A DNA stretch of 64,000 nt from Icerya purchasi (taxonomy: Eukaryota > Arthropoda > Insecta > Hemiptera > Monophlebidae): contig CM077115.1 of assembly GCA_039619475.1 (NCBI GenBank), positions 482,744,400 to 482,808,399 on the forward strand, given 5' to 3'. Under the pieces are notes generated by a model. The model was not told the origin of the DNA and did no database searches. It was given only the letters and a program-made list of their open reading frames with translations. Numbering within the stretch: position 1 is the stretch's first letter; each line of letters opens with the position of its first letter. Positions 11,927 through 24,564 of this stretch are shown one piece after another. The translations under genes and the position numbers were made by a program.

Positions 11927-12513
11927 TTAAAAGAACACTCAAAATGCGAATTATCGCAGTCGCCGAAAGAAGTAAAAATATTTTACCGAATTACATTGTA
12001 AATAAAAATTTCCAAATTTGAAAATTGTTTAATATTGTTCAATAGCGTATTTTTAGCTAATTTGACGGTTCCCCTATACAACAATATCAAAATTTGCATT
12101 ATGCTCAAGTATAAAATATTAACATTTCGCTAAGTTTTGTTCTTACTATATGTCGATAAATACGTATAGGTTTTTTATTGCGTTTTAAACAGATTATTTA
12201 AATAGCATAACTTTAAAAATGATTTACAAATAAAAACTAGACGCGATAAAATTGCGGCGGTCTTTTCTTATCCGACACCAGTTTTTTATGAAACTTCCAA
12301 ACTGCGAAGTGAGAAAATTTAATAGGACTACTTTATCTCCCTAACAATTAATTACGCGTATCGTTAATTTTCTTTTCATTAAACTATTTATATACAAAAA
12401 AAAAAAAAGCTTTTGTGTCGAAATATTTCTTATGCAATTAACATTACACATAATTCTGAGCAACATTAGGTTTTATTTTTCCTTCCATTACATAAACAAA
12501 TACATGTATGTCA

Positions 12514-12774
12514 GACGGTCGCTGAGAAAAGGTACATACTCATAGTGTGCCAAAAATGCGGTTTTGACTTAGCAACGGTTTCGGACACTTTTTCAGCATG
12601 CTCTTTAACGTGAAATAGGTGAAACTGGTGAGAAACGGAAATTTTTTCCTGTTCTAAATTGTAATTGTATGTTTAAAATTACCCCTTAGAAGTGTATTAT
12701 ATTGCGAAATTTTAAACGCATTTTTCTCGATTAATTTCTTTCTGACATACTATGTACCTTTTCTCAGCGACCGT

Positions 12775-12775
<1 letters not shown>
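12514..12775. mobile_element. 262-bp MITE with perfect 25-base inverted repeats
   Basis: The segment 12514-12538 starts GACGGTCGCTGAGAAAAGG and is exactly reverse-complementary to 12751-12775. The 212 bases between contain no open frame. No clear target duplication is seen; the right end runs straight into a (TA)n array, which may have overwritten it. The superfamily is therefore undecided. Perfect arms mean either a recent insertion or a foldback structure kept for another reason. Confidence 0.75.

Positions 12776-12777
<2 letters not shown>

Positions 12778-12822
<45 letters not shown>
12778..12822. repeat. (TA)n microsatellite
   Basis: About 45 bases of alternating AT, directly beside the right end of the MITE. 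Confidence 0.95.
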
Positions 12823-12826
<4 letters not shown>

Positions 12827-13762
12827 TTGTGAGCGAGCTTTTCTCGAATTTAATCCGAACTTGCAGATGAAAACGAAAGTTTTACAAACATTTAAAAATA
12901 CGACAATAATACGCGCGTAATAATACAAAAGTTACACACAGTTGCGTATCTGCATTTTTCGATTTTGAAAGTGCATTTTGGTTTGCGTTATTATATTTCG
13001 AAATCGCGCCGTATAAATGTATCGTGAACAAATTCATTTCATCGCGAAATTTTAATTTTCTATTTAAGTGATCGACTTGTTAAATTTACTTATCGTTAAA
13101 CGCTAAATTAATGTTTGATTACTAACACGAACGATGTTTACCTCCACTACTTCCTAGAACAATCAATTATTTATAGAAAATCGCTTACACCGCTGAATAG
13201 TGAATTTTATCAAAATCGTTACAGCCATTTCCGAGAACCCAGTTACGTCGTATTTCACAAGAATTTCTTATTTAATAATATTTCTCACTTCATAATATTA
13301 TACATATTAATCGAGTTTTGTTCGGATTAATTAGCAGACTTAAAAGTTTCGCGAGCAAACATTCAACTCCGTTAATGTATGCATATTACATAAAAGTACA
13401 TGTTTTTGCATATATTCTGCATTATTCGTTTTTATATTGAAGTATAAAAACAAATGATATTATTACAGATTATCAAATAACGTCCTCTATTTGAATTGAC
13501 TTATTTAAATCCACATTAAGTAAAGCTTAAATAAAACCATATATTTTTCATCGCAAAACAAATTATCCTTTATCTATTTTTCGCGACGTTGTAAACAAAA
13601 TTTATTATTTTTTACCGTAGTGTAAATAAAGGTTTCCCTTAAACCTTAATAGAGTTTTCTCAAAGGTAAGAGACCTCGACCATTTATCGAAAAAAGCCCT
13701 AATTCGTGAATTTTATCAAAATTGTTAGTGTCGTTAGAACCTACATTAATATATATATATCT
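12823..13762. other. No recognisable gene
   Basis: AT-rich with one 71-codon ORF (13115-13330) lacking any motif. Nothing is supported. Confidence 0.5.
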
Positions 13763-13912
13763 TGGCTTCAAAATATCAAGGCGTGGACTGGAGTCACAAA
13801 TGTACAACAATTATTCCAGGCTGCAAGAGACCGGGACTCATTCCGCCAGTTGGTACGGACGATGAATGGTGATTAAGCTATACCCGAATCGGGTCGCACG
13901 AAGAAGAAGAAG
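13763..13912 (+). pseudogene. RTE-like LINE, last 38 codons and tail
   Basis: An open frame from 13763 to a stop at 13876 ends the way RTE-like reverse transcriptases do: IKAWTGVTNVQQLFQAARDR, then FRQLVRTMNGD. A short palindrome CCCGAATCGGG (13883-13893) and four GAA units (13901-13912) follow as the 3' tail. The element is strongly 5'-truncated, as is usual for LINE copies. Confidence 0.75.
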
Positions 13913-14926
13913 ATATATATACAATTTTTGACATATTACTTAATCAAATTGTCGTTTAAAAGTTGTTAATTCACTCTATTTAGTTATACTTTTAACGTAT
14001 TATAATATCACACAATTGCAAAGTGGCAGTGGAAAATGATACTGCGACATAGTGTATTCATGCAGTATTCAAAAGCTCAAAATTAAAAGGGTCGTCGTGA
14101 AGTTGCTTAAAAAGTTACAGATAGATATCAAAGCAGAAAATGAAAATCTACATATTTCTCTTACATAGTCTTAACGTTGGAAACTTTTTCACCGTTGCTA
14201 GTTTCGTCTATTATAGCTTTTACTTGATATTATCTTTCTGTTGTACCTGTGAAAATTTGCTCTCTACAGTCATGATATCTCAGTCTGGACAAATGCCACC
14301 AATCCATGTCTGAATTCGACTTAAAAAGCAAGTGTGAGATTGGTAATGAAAAAAGGCAAAATTCTAAAGCAACAAGGCATATCTCGTAGACAGAAACTTC
14401 TTAAAATTTAAAAACCTTTTCCAACGACATTAAAATTTTGAGAAACGGTCAAGTTCAGAGTCACCCCAGTTTTACGCGTCTGTAATTAATAATACTTGTA
14501 AACGATGGCTGTGCAGTGGACGAGAACGCTTTGGACTGGAAATACTCTTTGTCACCTATTCGTCTTTGTCTGATAATTTTTTGCGGATAAAAGTAATGCG
14601 AGACACGGCATCGTTATCGGTATTATTGCTGGGCTGCCATTATTGTTGGACAATTAATATAATATATTAGTCGTAAATCTACCATCGTTTACCGAAAAAA
14701 CTTCGTCGGCGGTGGAGCTTTCCAAAAGGAGTTGCTGAAAACTCTTTCAGGCTAGTAAGAAGGATATCTGGCAGCTTATCACCTATTAACGTGGGAATGT
14801 ACGGCAACAAAAACACGCTCTCCCGATGTGTTTAACTAAATCGAAGAACAAGGACAAATTTGGCCTCATTGCCCTGTGAAAATATGCTTGGAATTTCCAT
14901 TGTTACATTTTAAAACGGCAATAGAA
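13913..14926. other. No recognisable gene
   Basis: No domain, repeat or RNA gene could be named. Confidence 0.5.
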
Positions 14927-15260
14927 TTATCGCTGTTCCGAGGAGCGACCTGTGTACATCTGAGTGAAAGAGTCGCAGCGAAATAGGACATAAAACATTT
15001 GTTTAGTCTTCGACGGACGTACATTTAACGGATATACACGTAACATTAAAAATATTACAGCACAAAGTTTTCTTCCTCTCCCCACCGCCACTAGGAGACC
15101 ATTAGTCGAACTAAATGATGTGCTCATGTCCGGCCACAAAGAGCTAGGCTTAGTCCTAGCCTCAGTAGCACGATATACGTCGTCGCCGTTCCACCTTGCT
15201 CGCGCCTCTTCATCATTAATTGCGCACACGAAACAACATGATGGACGCCATACTACAAAT
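14927..15260. other. GC-richer patch of unknown nature
   Basis: The base composition shifts here, with many CG dinucleotides, and the minus strand is open for 100 codons (15229-14927). That frame contains no motif I know. The patch could be a promoter with a first exon or a younger repeat. Confidence 0.3.
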
Positions 15261-17179
15261 AAAACTACAGGACAGTTTTTCCTCTAATTAAAATGCGAAT
15301 ACGTCTGTAATAATGGCAGTATCACCGGTCTTAATAAATCTCGGCTTTTTTCTTTTTCTTCCGATCCCCAAAAACTAGCGCATTAATTAAGCAGAACATA
15401 AATTAAAAACGCGACTGAATTTCAGAAAATTATATATCTTTTAAAGTTATTCTGAAAAAAAATGTGTGCGTGTGTGTGTGTGTGTGTGTTGGAGAGGGGG
15501 CATGGAAAAAAATATTATTACTTCTGCTACTATTTTGCGAAACTTTTTTGCATAATTAGGTACGAATATAAAAACTTTTGAATGTAGTTTTATCAGTCTT
15601 AGGAATGTTGATAACTTTAATTAGAAATTAGAAATCTGATAATGCATGAAATTCCAAAATCAGTTAAAATGAAACTCTGTTGGAACCTTAAAATATTTTT
15701 ACCCGTCATCCCCGTTATCTTTTTCGATTTAGCGCTTTTATCTCTTTTCGTGTAACATTATTAGGCATTTTTGCTTGTTTGGTAAAAAAAAAACACCATC
15801 TAATGGGGGCGAAATGCAGACTTTTTTAAACTTTAAATTTCGTATTAAGCTAGCTTTACATATTTCGGCTTTTTCGAAAAAAAGTCGAATTACAATCGAC
15901 TCGAGAACGAGGTGTACTAAAGGAGTTATAGGGGACTGTCGAGGTCGCGCCGGTTCTATTAAAGGCGCCCGACATGCCAGCCTGAAATAATTGAATTTCG
16001 AAGAAATACTCGAGGAAATAAAAGTTGCCGTAGGAAACAATTGGCAAGTACGCCATCCGTAATATCATTAGATTTAGTCCGTTGCGAACCTCGTTCCCTC
16101 AATATTCGATATAAATATCGCGATGTATATTTAAAATTATCTACATCCGCGAATAGCGTACGGTGTTTAAATTCCTACAAGAAGCATTTTTCGTCCCGAT
16201 ACGGTAAAAATATATGGTTGTAGCCAATTTTAAAAAGTACCAGAGAAAGGCGTTTTATATAAGAACTGAATTTATCTAAATAGTTCAGTGATCGGCTCAC
16301 TGAATTAAGTAAATATTTAAGAAAAATCTTTCATATATTTCGTAGCGATTAATGTCGGTGTCTTTAGAAACTTTTAAATATGCTTTTGTTCATCGAGTCG
16401 AGTAAATACTGCTTTACAATTGACCTTTGTAATATCAGATTATCCAGGTGAAGGAGGAGCCATCTTTTCAAGGAGGAAGATCTATATCGTCCGTTAACTT
16501 CGCACATTCCCTTCGGTTAGCTCCCTATTTCTCTAATGGAAAATTAATCTTCCCTTTAATAGCTCTGCAGCGCTTCTTTTAACCACATTATGCGGTCTGC
16601 TCCCTTTTCGTTTTCGTTCTTTCTCCGCTTCTATGCACACCATCCGCATGACACACAATTGTTTGATGCTAATTACGCTTTTTCCCGCTTTTTAATCGTT
16701 CTCCTTGCTGAACATTTTGTTCTGCATAATTTCCGTTTAATTTTAAAAAACAAAGTTTCCATCCTGTTCTTTTCTTTCCTATCCGACCATCTCTGCTACT
16801 CTTTCATTCATATTGCTAACCAGTTCAAAATTTAACCGAAATTTATATTTCTTATTGTATCCCTATAGCGGTGGTTCTCTAGTTGGCAAGCGCAAAAGAA
16901 ATCAGTATAAAAAAAAAAAAATCGCAAAAAATTAAAAAAAAACAAAACAAAGCACACAACTTTACTGCTTTCAAATTTAGCGTTATTTCTGGAAGATATT
17001 CGAAATTATTAAGAATTGATAGATTTCTCGTCATTCAAAACGTTTTTGATTTCGGAAATTGTACAACCTATTCCGCATCATTGAGATAAAAATCTAAAAC
17101 ACAAATTACCAGCTTCCATTGAGGAGAAATATCTTTATAAAGTCATATCTCAACACACCCAATTACCGCTTAATTGCAC
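15261..17179. other. No recognisable gene; short (GT)n array
   Basis: A (GT)n microsatellite lies at about 15464-15490. Overlapping short ORFs on both strands at 15738-16223 show no family resemblance, although 15890-15980 is locally CG-rich. Confidence 0.45.
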
Positions 17180-17202
17180 TTTTTTTTTTTTTTTTTTTTT
17201 TT
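17180..17202. repeat. Poly(T) run
   Basis: A 23-base T-run. It could be the poly(A) end of a minus-strand retroposed sequence, but I recognise no LINE or SINE sequence beside it. Confidence 0.8.
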
Positions 17203-20200
17203 AATATCCAAAAGCAGTTAAATGGCGATACTGCTGCTAAATGCATTTTTAATTATTAGCAGCCATTTTTTTATACACAATCCTCAGCATTTCATGCTGC
17301 GCGTTAACTTATTTCATTACGAATAAATTCCCTCTGTTCGGTGACATAACGCTGTTAAAAAAAAACTTTTTATAAAAAATGTATGTCATCGACGCGCATC
17401 TTGTGTGTAATCCAAGACACAGAAAACTGGCGAAAAATACGGTTTATTTTATTTGGTAATGAAATCTGTATAATACAGAAATTTGAAGAGAATCTGGCTT
17501 TTCTTTATCTTTTTATGATTCAATAATAAAATAAAACAATAAAAACGCGACTGTTGATTTTCGTTGGAACAAAATTATTCGCAACTAATTTCGCGTCAAT
17601 TATAACAGTAGTAATTTTTTAATATTCTTATTATAATAAATTTTACGATGAAAATTCGTTAAAAACGAATCTGAAATTAATTAATAATTTTCCAGTTTTT
17701 TATCATATTAAAGTGTTTTCAGTGGCCAAAAGATCTCTTCCAATCGATCTTATGTAAAGCATACGGAAAAGTAAACCCAGAGCGAAGTTGATATTCGTAC
17801 TTCATTGTAAATTATCAAAAATATTCTTACGAAAGTATATAGTAAAATATTTGCGAACAGATATTTTCCGGACCCCCAATATTCTTGAATACTGTAAACT
17901 GAAGATTTAACCGAAGACCGAATTTCCTTAACTCATTTTTACACCGTACGTATACCGCAGTAAGATTTTTTCTTTTCCTCTCTTTTTTTGAAACGATTAT
18001 ACTCAAACACAAAAGCACAGTTTAATTTCGGTACAATTTAATTCTCAGTGTTAATTCAATTTCTGGTAGCGTCATTCGCTTGATGGATACGGAACTACAA
18101 TGACGTTATTATCGATAGGGGAAAGTCACTAGAGATAAACGGGGTTGGCTTATAAAGGTGATACACAGGAATATACAGGAATACATAGGAACCGCGGTAA
18201 AATACAAAGAGTAGTGCGTCCTATACGTCGCTTAATAATACTGCTTGGAGGGTATCCTCACCGGAAAACGAGGGTGTACAATACTATTCAAAGTGTCAAA
18301 ATGGTTGTTCTTGGAATCACGTTAACGCTTCTAGTTCTTCATCGGGATTATTCCAACGTTCGTATTGAAGAAGTAATTATTAGACACCCGGGGAATGCAT
18401 CAGCGCCTCAAACAACGACAAGCAGGAGCGACAATTAAGATGAATATGGAATAATAAGGAGAATAAACTTTGAAAGAAAATTCACAAACACAGCGGATTT
18501 TTAGAAAATGTTTAAATTGCATTTGGAAATTGACGTAAACAAGAAATAGCCGTTTAGCATATTGAGGAGTATTTTTGTATGGGACTCGACGGCAAAGCAG
18601 AATTGTAAAAGAAGGGCAGTAGTATAAATGGTGCAACAACCGATTTATCACAGAAGGAATATCTGATTAGGTTAGTTGTGTGAAGATGTAACAATTGTGT
18701 AAAAATTAAGATATTATGATCTGTCAGGGTAGGAAACAGATACGTTTTTACGGGTGATACCGGAGGTAATCGAAAAGCGTATGTGTCTCTCTACAAGTGG
18801 AATAAGCGGTATATGCACCACGGAAGATAGTGGAGAATTATATGATTTCAGATGATAAGCTACGGTTATTAACAGAAGAAATTTCGATAACTAGGCCCTC
18901 ATTTGGAAAAATTGTATTAAATCAAATGAAACTCTACAGTTGGAATATTGTGTAAACATATGTTCAGATGGATAATGATTGGTAGAGTAGTAAGAGAAAT
19001 ACAGTTGGAGGCTACAAATGCTCTTCTTAAGATTGTTTTTTCCATACAAACAGAATAGTATCATTTCGAAATCGCAGCTTTAATTAAAAATGTTTCCAAC
19101 GTAATTTCTAGAAGTAACGTATTTTTTTTAATGTTTCTCGGCCAAGACATCGATTTTAGCTGAATTACTTTTGGAAAAAAATGAATACAGCTTCGTGAAC
19201 TAAGATGGGTTTGCCAAAAATTATTGAAACCCTTACGAAAATGAGTCAATGGAAAAACAATACTACTGCCAAGGTTTCGTCGTTATTCTTGCAGCTTGAC
19301 ATGATTATCGAACTGCTCTGTCTAAGGAACACTTTATCACTTCCATATTTAGCGTAATTTACAGAAAAAAAAAAAAAAAAAAAAAAAATAAATAACCGAT
19401 ATTTAAAGAAAACATCGCGAGTAATTCAAACACTTGTTGCGCAACATTTTAAGCGGTCGCGACGACAAAGATTTCTGGGAGTATATTTAAAATAGCGAAA
19501 GAAACGGTTTACAAAATAGAAGTAATCCTGGAACTTGTAAGCAACAAACAAAATGCTACAACCATACAAGACCGTGTAAAGGTTTCTATAGAGTAACAAT
19601 TCCCCGCTTTTAGTTTTCGTAATAGCAGACCTAGAAGCACACATTTCTCGGATCGCGTCCTTGATAAAACTATTTTTGTTGCTTGATGAAAATGTTGGTT
19701 AATTCGCTCGAATTCACTTGAGTTTACACAGGACCTGTCAACTAATAAACGAGACTCGAACGTTCGCCTAATAATACACAACACGTAAAATTAGAACCCG
19801 AACGATGATTACAAAAATATGGAAACTTACTGGGGATACAATGATAAGGATAACACATTCAAAACTATTTATAACCTTCTTAAGACTATCCTTCCTGTAA
19901 TACAAATGCTTCTGATTGTTTTATCTTGGTTAAGTGGAAACAAGGTTAACAGAATTTGCTCCGCCTACGTTTATATGAACTCGCCACGAAGCTGGAAGAA
20001 GCGCTAGACCGATTTCCGAAAATCGGAAAATCAAGAACTGTAAGAGGATTTTCCGTTTTTACCTTTTTTTTTACTGATTGCGATAATTTTTTTATATTTG
20101 CTTTTGTTTTACGGAACAAATACTTGAAAAAAAAAAAGTTATAAACATACGTATCTTAATAACAACCGTCTCACAATTAGTTTTCAGCCGAGAACTTGGA

Positions 20201-22099
20201 AATAAAATTTCAATAAAATCATAATAATTACGTATTTTTAAAACATTTTCCTAAAGAGAGATATCTGATTTTCTTTATGGAACCAACTTGTCAAATTTGC
20301 TATCGATCGTATAAGATATCGCACTCGTTATATTGTATAAATCCCGTCCGCAAAAAAAAAAAACAAAAAAAAAAAACAAAAAAAAAACGGTTCTCTTGAT
20401 CCGCTCTCTATAGGTTACACAGAAACGATAACAGTTTACGCGGTTAATTAACTCCAATATAGCTCTAAAAATGTATCATTAATTTTTTTTCAACTCCGTT
20501 CAATCTTTGCGCTTGCGACATTAGCAAATTCATCGGTTTGATTTGACAAAAAAAACTGACCCGGCACTATCGGAAACCATTTTTTTTGGAGAAATACGGA
20601 TAAATACAAAGTATGTCTTCTCGTGACTAATATCGAATCTATCACTGCGCGGCCTAATGAAGTATAAAGCTTAATTATAATAAATTAAAATTAAAGTTAG
20701 AAGGGAAAAAAAAGTGTTTACCTTGTAAAAGTTGAAACCCAAATTTCGGGCCAATAGCATAATTTCGGATTTTTCTGGACGTTCTTATCAGTGTGTTTAA
20801 CTGTGACAGTCAATAATTCCGTCGTCAAGACCAGAACGAATAAGCAAGCGATTGCGAGAACAGAGTCAACTTCGCGAATTTCTACGTAATATTTTCATGT
20901 GTACACCGCGAAAAAAGAAGAAAAAAAAAAAGCAGAAGAAAATAAAATCTTTTAAAAGGAAGTAGGAGAAACAACATGAAAATGTCTTTTTATGTATCAA
21001 GAACGAAGATGCAGCGAGTGCTACTCTATGTGCGGTGTTCAACTGCGACCTGTATACCTGGACACAATGGAACCGAGTTAACCTAAACACAGCGTATCAT
21101 CAAAGCTGAATCATCCACCGGTTTTATTTATGTATACACGCCAACTCTTTACGTAAATATATATATGTGTACACGGATGAAATAGTAAATGCGAAATGGA
21201 CACGAGTGAGTGATTTAATGTGAAATAAACACCATCAGCAGCACCAGCACCACCAGCAGCAGCGCAGTTCGCGAAAGAAACATTTAAAATACACTTCCAA
21301 TTCAAGCAAACGCAGACGCGCCGCGGTTCTACCTATTGACGCAATTACTATCGTATTATTGCTACACTTTATTCTAGAATAATAGGCCGCTCCCCTTTCA
21401 GCCCCGTTAGAAATTAACGAAAATTGACGATACTCAAAAAAGACCCCGGGGTCAGTTCTATATATTTTCGGCCTGACCACATCTAACCTTCCGAGATCCC
21501 ACAGTTCATTTAATACCTTTTTTTTTGACTTACACCCTCGACCGACATCGAAACCTATTGTCTAATGAAAAGCTACGAACTGAAAACACAGGCGCGCGTC
21601 AAAAAAATTAAAAAACGCCGAATTTCTCCAAAGCAAAGTCACGAATGTATAGCGTAGAAGCGTAGTGAGAGCAACAACCTAAGTGTCTGATCAGTGTGAG
21701 CATGCGCGTGTTTCAGACTTGGTATGTTTTTCGGTTGACGATTATTCTATCGGGCCATCTTGGCGAATAATATGACAATCTAGGGCCCGATATGTGATTT
21801 TCTAACGTGTGCTCTAGGAAACTTAAAACCGTGTACACATACGATACTTTTCAGTGTCGGGATGGTTTCGTAATTTAATTCGCTGGTGGCAGGAAAATAA
21901 TGAAATTTCCCCCAAAATGCACTATTATTATTACAGACTACTTGAATTTAAATGCAATAACGTAAAGGGTTACCTTCCAGACCAAAAACTCAACTAACAA
22001 GGAATCAAAGTAATACCTATTCATTCTAGAGGGGTAAATCTACGAATCGACAATACAGATGATTACCGAGTTAATAAACGAAAAAAAAAAAAATTGTTT
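17203..22099. other. Long AT-rich stretch without recognisable genes
   Basis: Scattered ORFs below 100 codons have no recognisable domains. Simple sequence includes an A-run at 19365-19388, an A-rich run at about 20354-20390, a CAG/CACCAG-type cluster at about 21236-21262 and an A-run at 22080-22093. The stretch 18440-19030 is richer in G and less T-rich than its surroundings and may be an old repeat. I found no tRNA, rRNA or splice-supported gene. Confidence 0.45.
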
Positions 22100-22519
22100 T
22101 TTTGAAGAGGGAAGTGAGGAAGTGGTTGAAAGAATGGTGCAAAGATTAAGGAATTTTGCTGCATCCTCTTTTCCCTTTATTATTATTGTTACATTTTTAG
22201 GGCTCTTTTAGACCATCTATTTACCAGTTTCCTTTTCTTTTTTTGTTTCCTGTACATTAATGTATACAACGTCTAATATGTAAGCGGCTCCGGTGTATTA
22301 TTGTGCTTTCATATATGTATATATAATATATTTGCGTCGATTGATATACATTTTATTTTTATTTTTTGCTTTAATACGTTCGATTTAGGTAGTAAGAATG
22401 ATTAACTGTAATTTTTTGTTTACTAGAATAGACGATAATAAGAGTGTTGGGCACTCACGCAACGGGCAAAATTAACCATGTGAGACCCACAACTTATTTA
22501 TTAAATAAAAAAAAAAAAA
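22100..22519 (+). mobile_element. CR1-like LINE, 3' end (copy 3 of hairpin family)
   Basis: The element's last codons are readable at 22108-22149: REVRKWLKEWCKD then stop, comparable to KIKIWLITWCKQ at the end of the LINE copy near 47760. About 300 bases later come GTTGGG, a hairpin with CTCAC at 22454-22458 pairing with GTGAG at 22480-22484 around a loop containing ACGGGCA, then GACCCACAAC and an A-run to 22519. The same layout ends the copies at 48081-48143 and 41428-41500. The copy is 5'-truncated and inactive. Confidence 0.75.
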
Positions 22520-23319
22520 TGATCTGACGTGTATTCCCCGATTTAAGCATCTAAACTGTAAAGTCGCGTTCGTGTCACCATACTTCGGCACAAAATGATT
22601 TTAAAACGTCGCTTGTGACGCCGATAGACTCAATCTGACTTGCAGTATTCAAGCCTGAGTCGCACGTTAAAAATCGAATTGTACATCGGGCTTTTTGTCT
22701 TTCAATCGGTAGGAATAAGCCATTTTCTGTTTCGAACGTCAGTTCTTCCACAATAGATATATATGCGGTTCTTTCTGTACTAAAAAGAGATGTATATCAT
22801 CCCCCTCGCCCCCGCCGGGGTTTACTCTACATGTTCACGAACCAATATTTAAATTAATCTCCATGCAATAAAACAGCAGCGCCGATAATATTGAAACAAT
22901 ATTAGCGAGATACATTTTTTATTGTGTTATTAGAATCCGAAAATGATATGATCGAAAAGTGAAAATATCTATTAAAAAAAAAAACTGTTGTAATGGTAAA
23001 GTTTTTTTTGGTTTTTATTTCTTTTTTTTTGGTTTTTATTTATTTTTTTTTGGTTTTTATTTCGCTACATTTTTTAATCGGCCGCATTAGAGCTCAATCA
23101 ATCGAACGAATGAGATGGATTGTATTTTTTACATTAATAATATTATCGCGAGGGGAAATTTGCTGGTTTTTCTTTTCTCTCGTTCATTACGTATCTTAAA
23201 CGATACAAATGTAACGGACTAAAACTGTATCGGTCAGTTATGATAAGATAAATAACTGATAATAAAATTGTCGCTTTTTGGGCAGGCATTCTTTCGTTGC
23301 TGGGTATAAAAGACATTTC
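22520..23319. other. Non-coding stretch with a T-rich tandem repeat
   Basis: At about 23001-23063 a roughly 20-base unit (T-run, GG, TTTTTATTT) repeats three times. It is translated by a short ORF of F/V-rich sequence that has no significance. Nothing else is seen. Confidence 0.5.
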
Positions 23320-24120
23320 ACGCTTCCATATTAGATTTGCGGATATTCTGATAACAATCTAAATGAGCTGCAACGTTCCTTAGATGCATTTACTGCTGTA
23401 TGCGATGATTTTGTACTACAGTTGAACATTTCCAAAACAAAGTCTACAGCGATTAGTAAAACAGCTTTATGAATTCACTTACAGGGCCACTCAAAAAATT
23501 GGAGAAAGTTAAAAATATCGATTACCTCGGCTGTAATAAAAATTAGATCACTAGGATGTGTACGATGATATAGAAATTCAAATCGGAATAGCTCGAAGTG
23601 CATTTCTAATATTAAAAGCAACATCGTGTAGCAGAAGAAACAAAAAAATTGGATCTGAAAATGAGACTAATAAAATGTGCTATATATTATCGGTACATTA
23701 CGGTATAGGGCGAAAAGCCGGGTAATCATAAAACCACAACAAAACGAAAACTGGATGTCTTCGAGATGTGGCTGTATCGTAGAATACTTCGTATAAAATG
23801 GTCAGATAAAATACGCAACAAATCGAAAGCACTGCAACGTATGAGCGCAAAGGCAAAGAAATAGTAAAAGAAATGAAGTATCGTAAACGGAAATAGTATT
23901 TTGGCCATACACCTAGAACAATATAGCCGGCTACATGTGCTAATGCAGCTGGGAAGATTACAGGGAAGAGCCTACGGGAAAGAAGAAAGACAACCTGGTT
24001 ACAGAATTTGTCGGATTGGTTCAATTTGCCAGTCACCAATTGTTCCGATTGGTTCCAGATAGACGGGCGATTGCTAGCATGTTAGCCAACGTTCGATGAC
24101 ACGATGATGATAATAATACA
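23320..24120 (+). pseudogene. RTE-like LINE, decayed RT to 3' end
   Basis: Frame-shifted remains of a reverse transcriptase. Near 23332 RFADILITI stands where the catalytic F/YADD box belongs. EIQIGIARSAFLILK (about 23577-23625) is the thumb. FEMWLYRRILRIKWSDKI (about 23758-23815), YFGHTPRT (about 23900) and WLQNLSDWF (about 23995-24025) follow in the order of the family, ending LANVR and a stop near 24095. The 3' tail is GATGATGATAATAATA. Many stops and shifts make it clearly dead. A sister copy lies 450 bases further on the opposite strand. Confidence 0.8.
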
Positions 24121-24336
24121 CATAAGCACGTAATACTGAATAATTTTTTCGTAAAATCTAATATTTAATCTAACGTTCGAGCTCCGGGAAAGATTAATAT
24201 CGTTAGAAGAAGCGCTGTAGCAAAAGGTACGGTGAATTTGAGCAAAGTGTAGCTCAAGTGGGGGCGAGACTTTAGCCCGAGAATGATACTAGCGGCGAAA
24301 TCCAGTATTACGTAATAAGTTTGTATAGAATTTTTT

Positions 24337-24363
24337 AATAATAATAATAATAATAATAATAAT
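24337..24363. repeat. (AAT)n microsatellite
   Basis: Nine or so AAT units, between the two oppositely oriented RTE-like copies. Confidence 0.9.
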
Positions 24364-24564
24364 ATCGAAAGATATAATATTTCACGAACGTGTGTGTCTT
24401 AATAATGCAGTATAAATATCAAACGGGGATTAACGAGAACCGAAAAGGAAGATGAAGCACCTCGTTTTTCGAAGAAAACTTTATTTTGTATAACTATATT
24501 ATTAAACGAGAAAATGATGATGCTGTAGGAAAAAAATCGGCCTATTAGGGGGTATATCAATGAA

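Noticed and set aside
15738..16223. Cluster of short ORFs on both strands
   Set aside because: No recognisable protein features, and they overlap one another in several frames.
22993..23199. 68-codon ORF that looks like a membrane segment protein
   Set aside because: The hydrophobic part is translation of the T-rich tandem repeat at 23001-23063.
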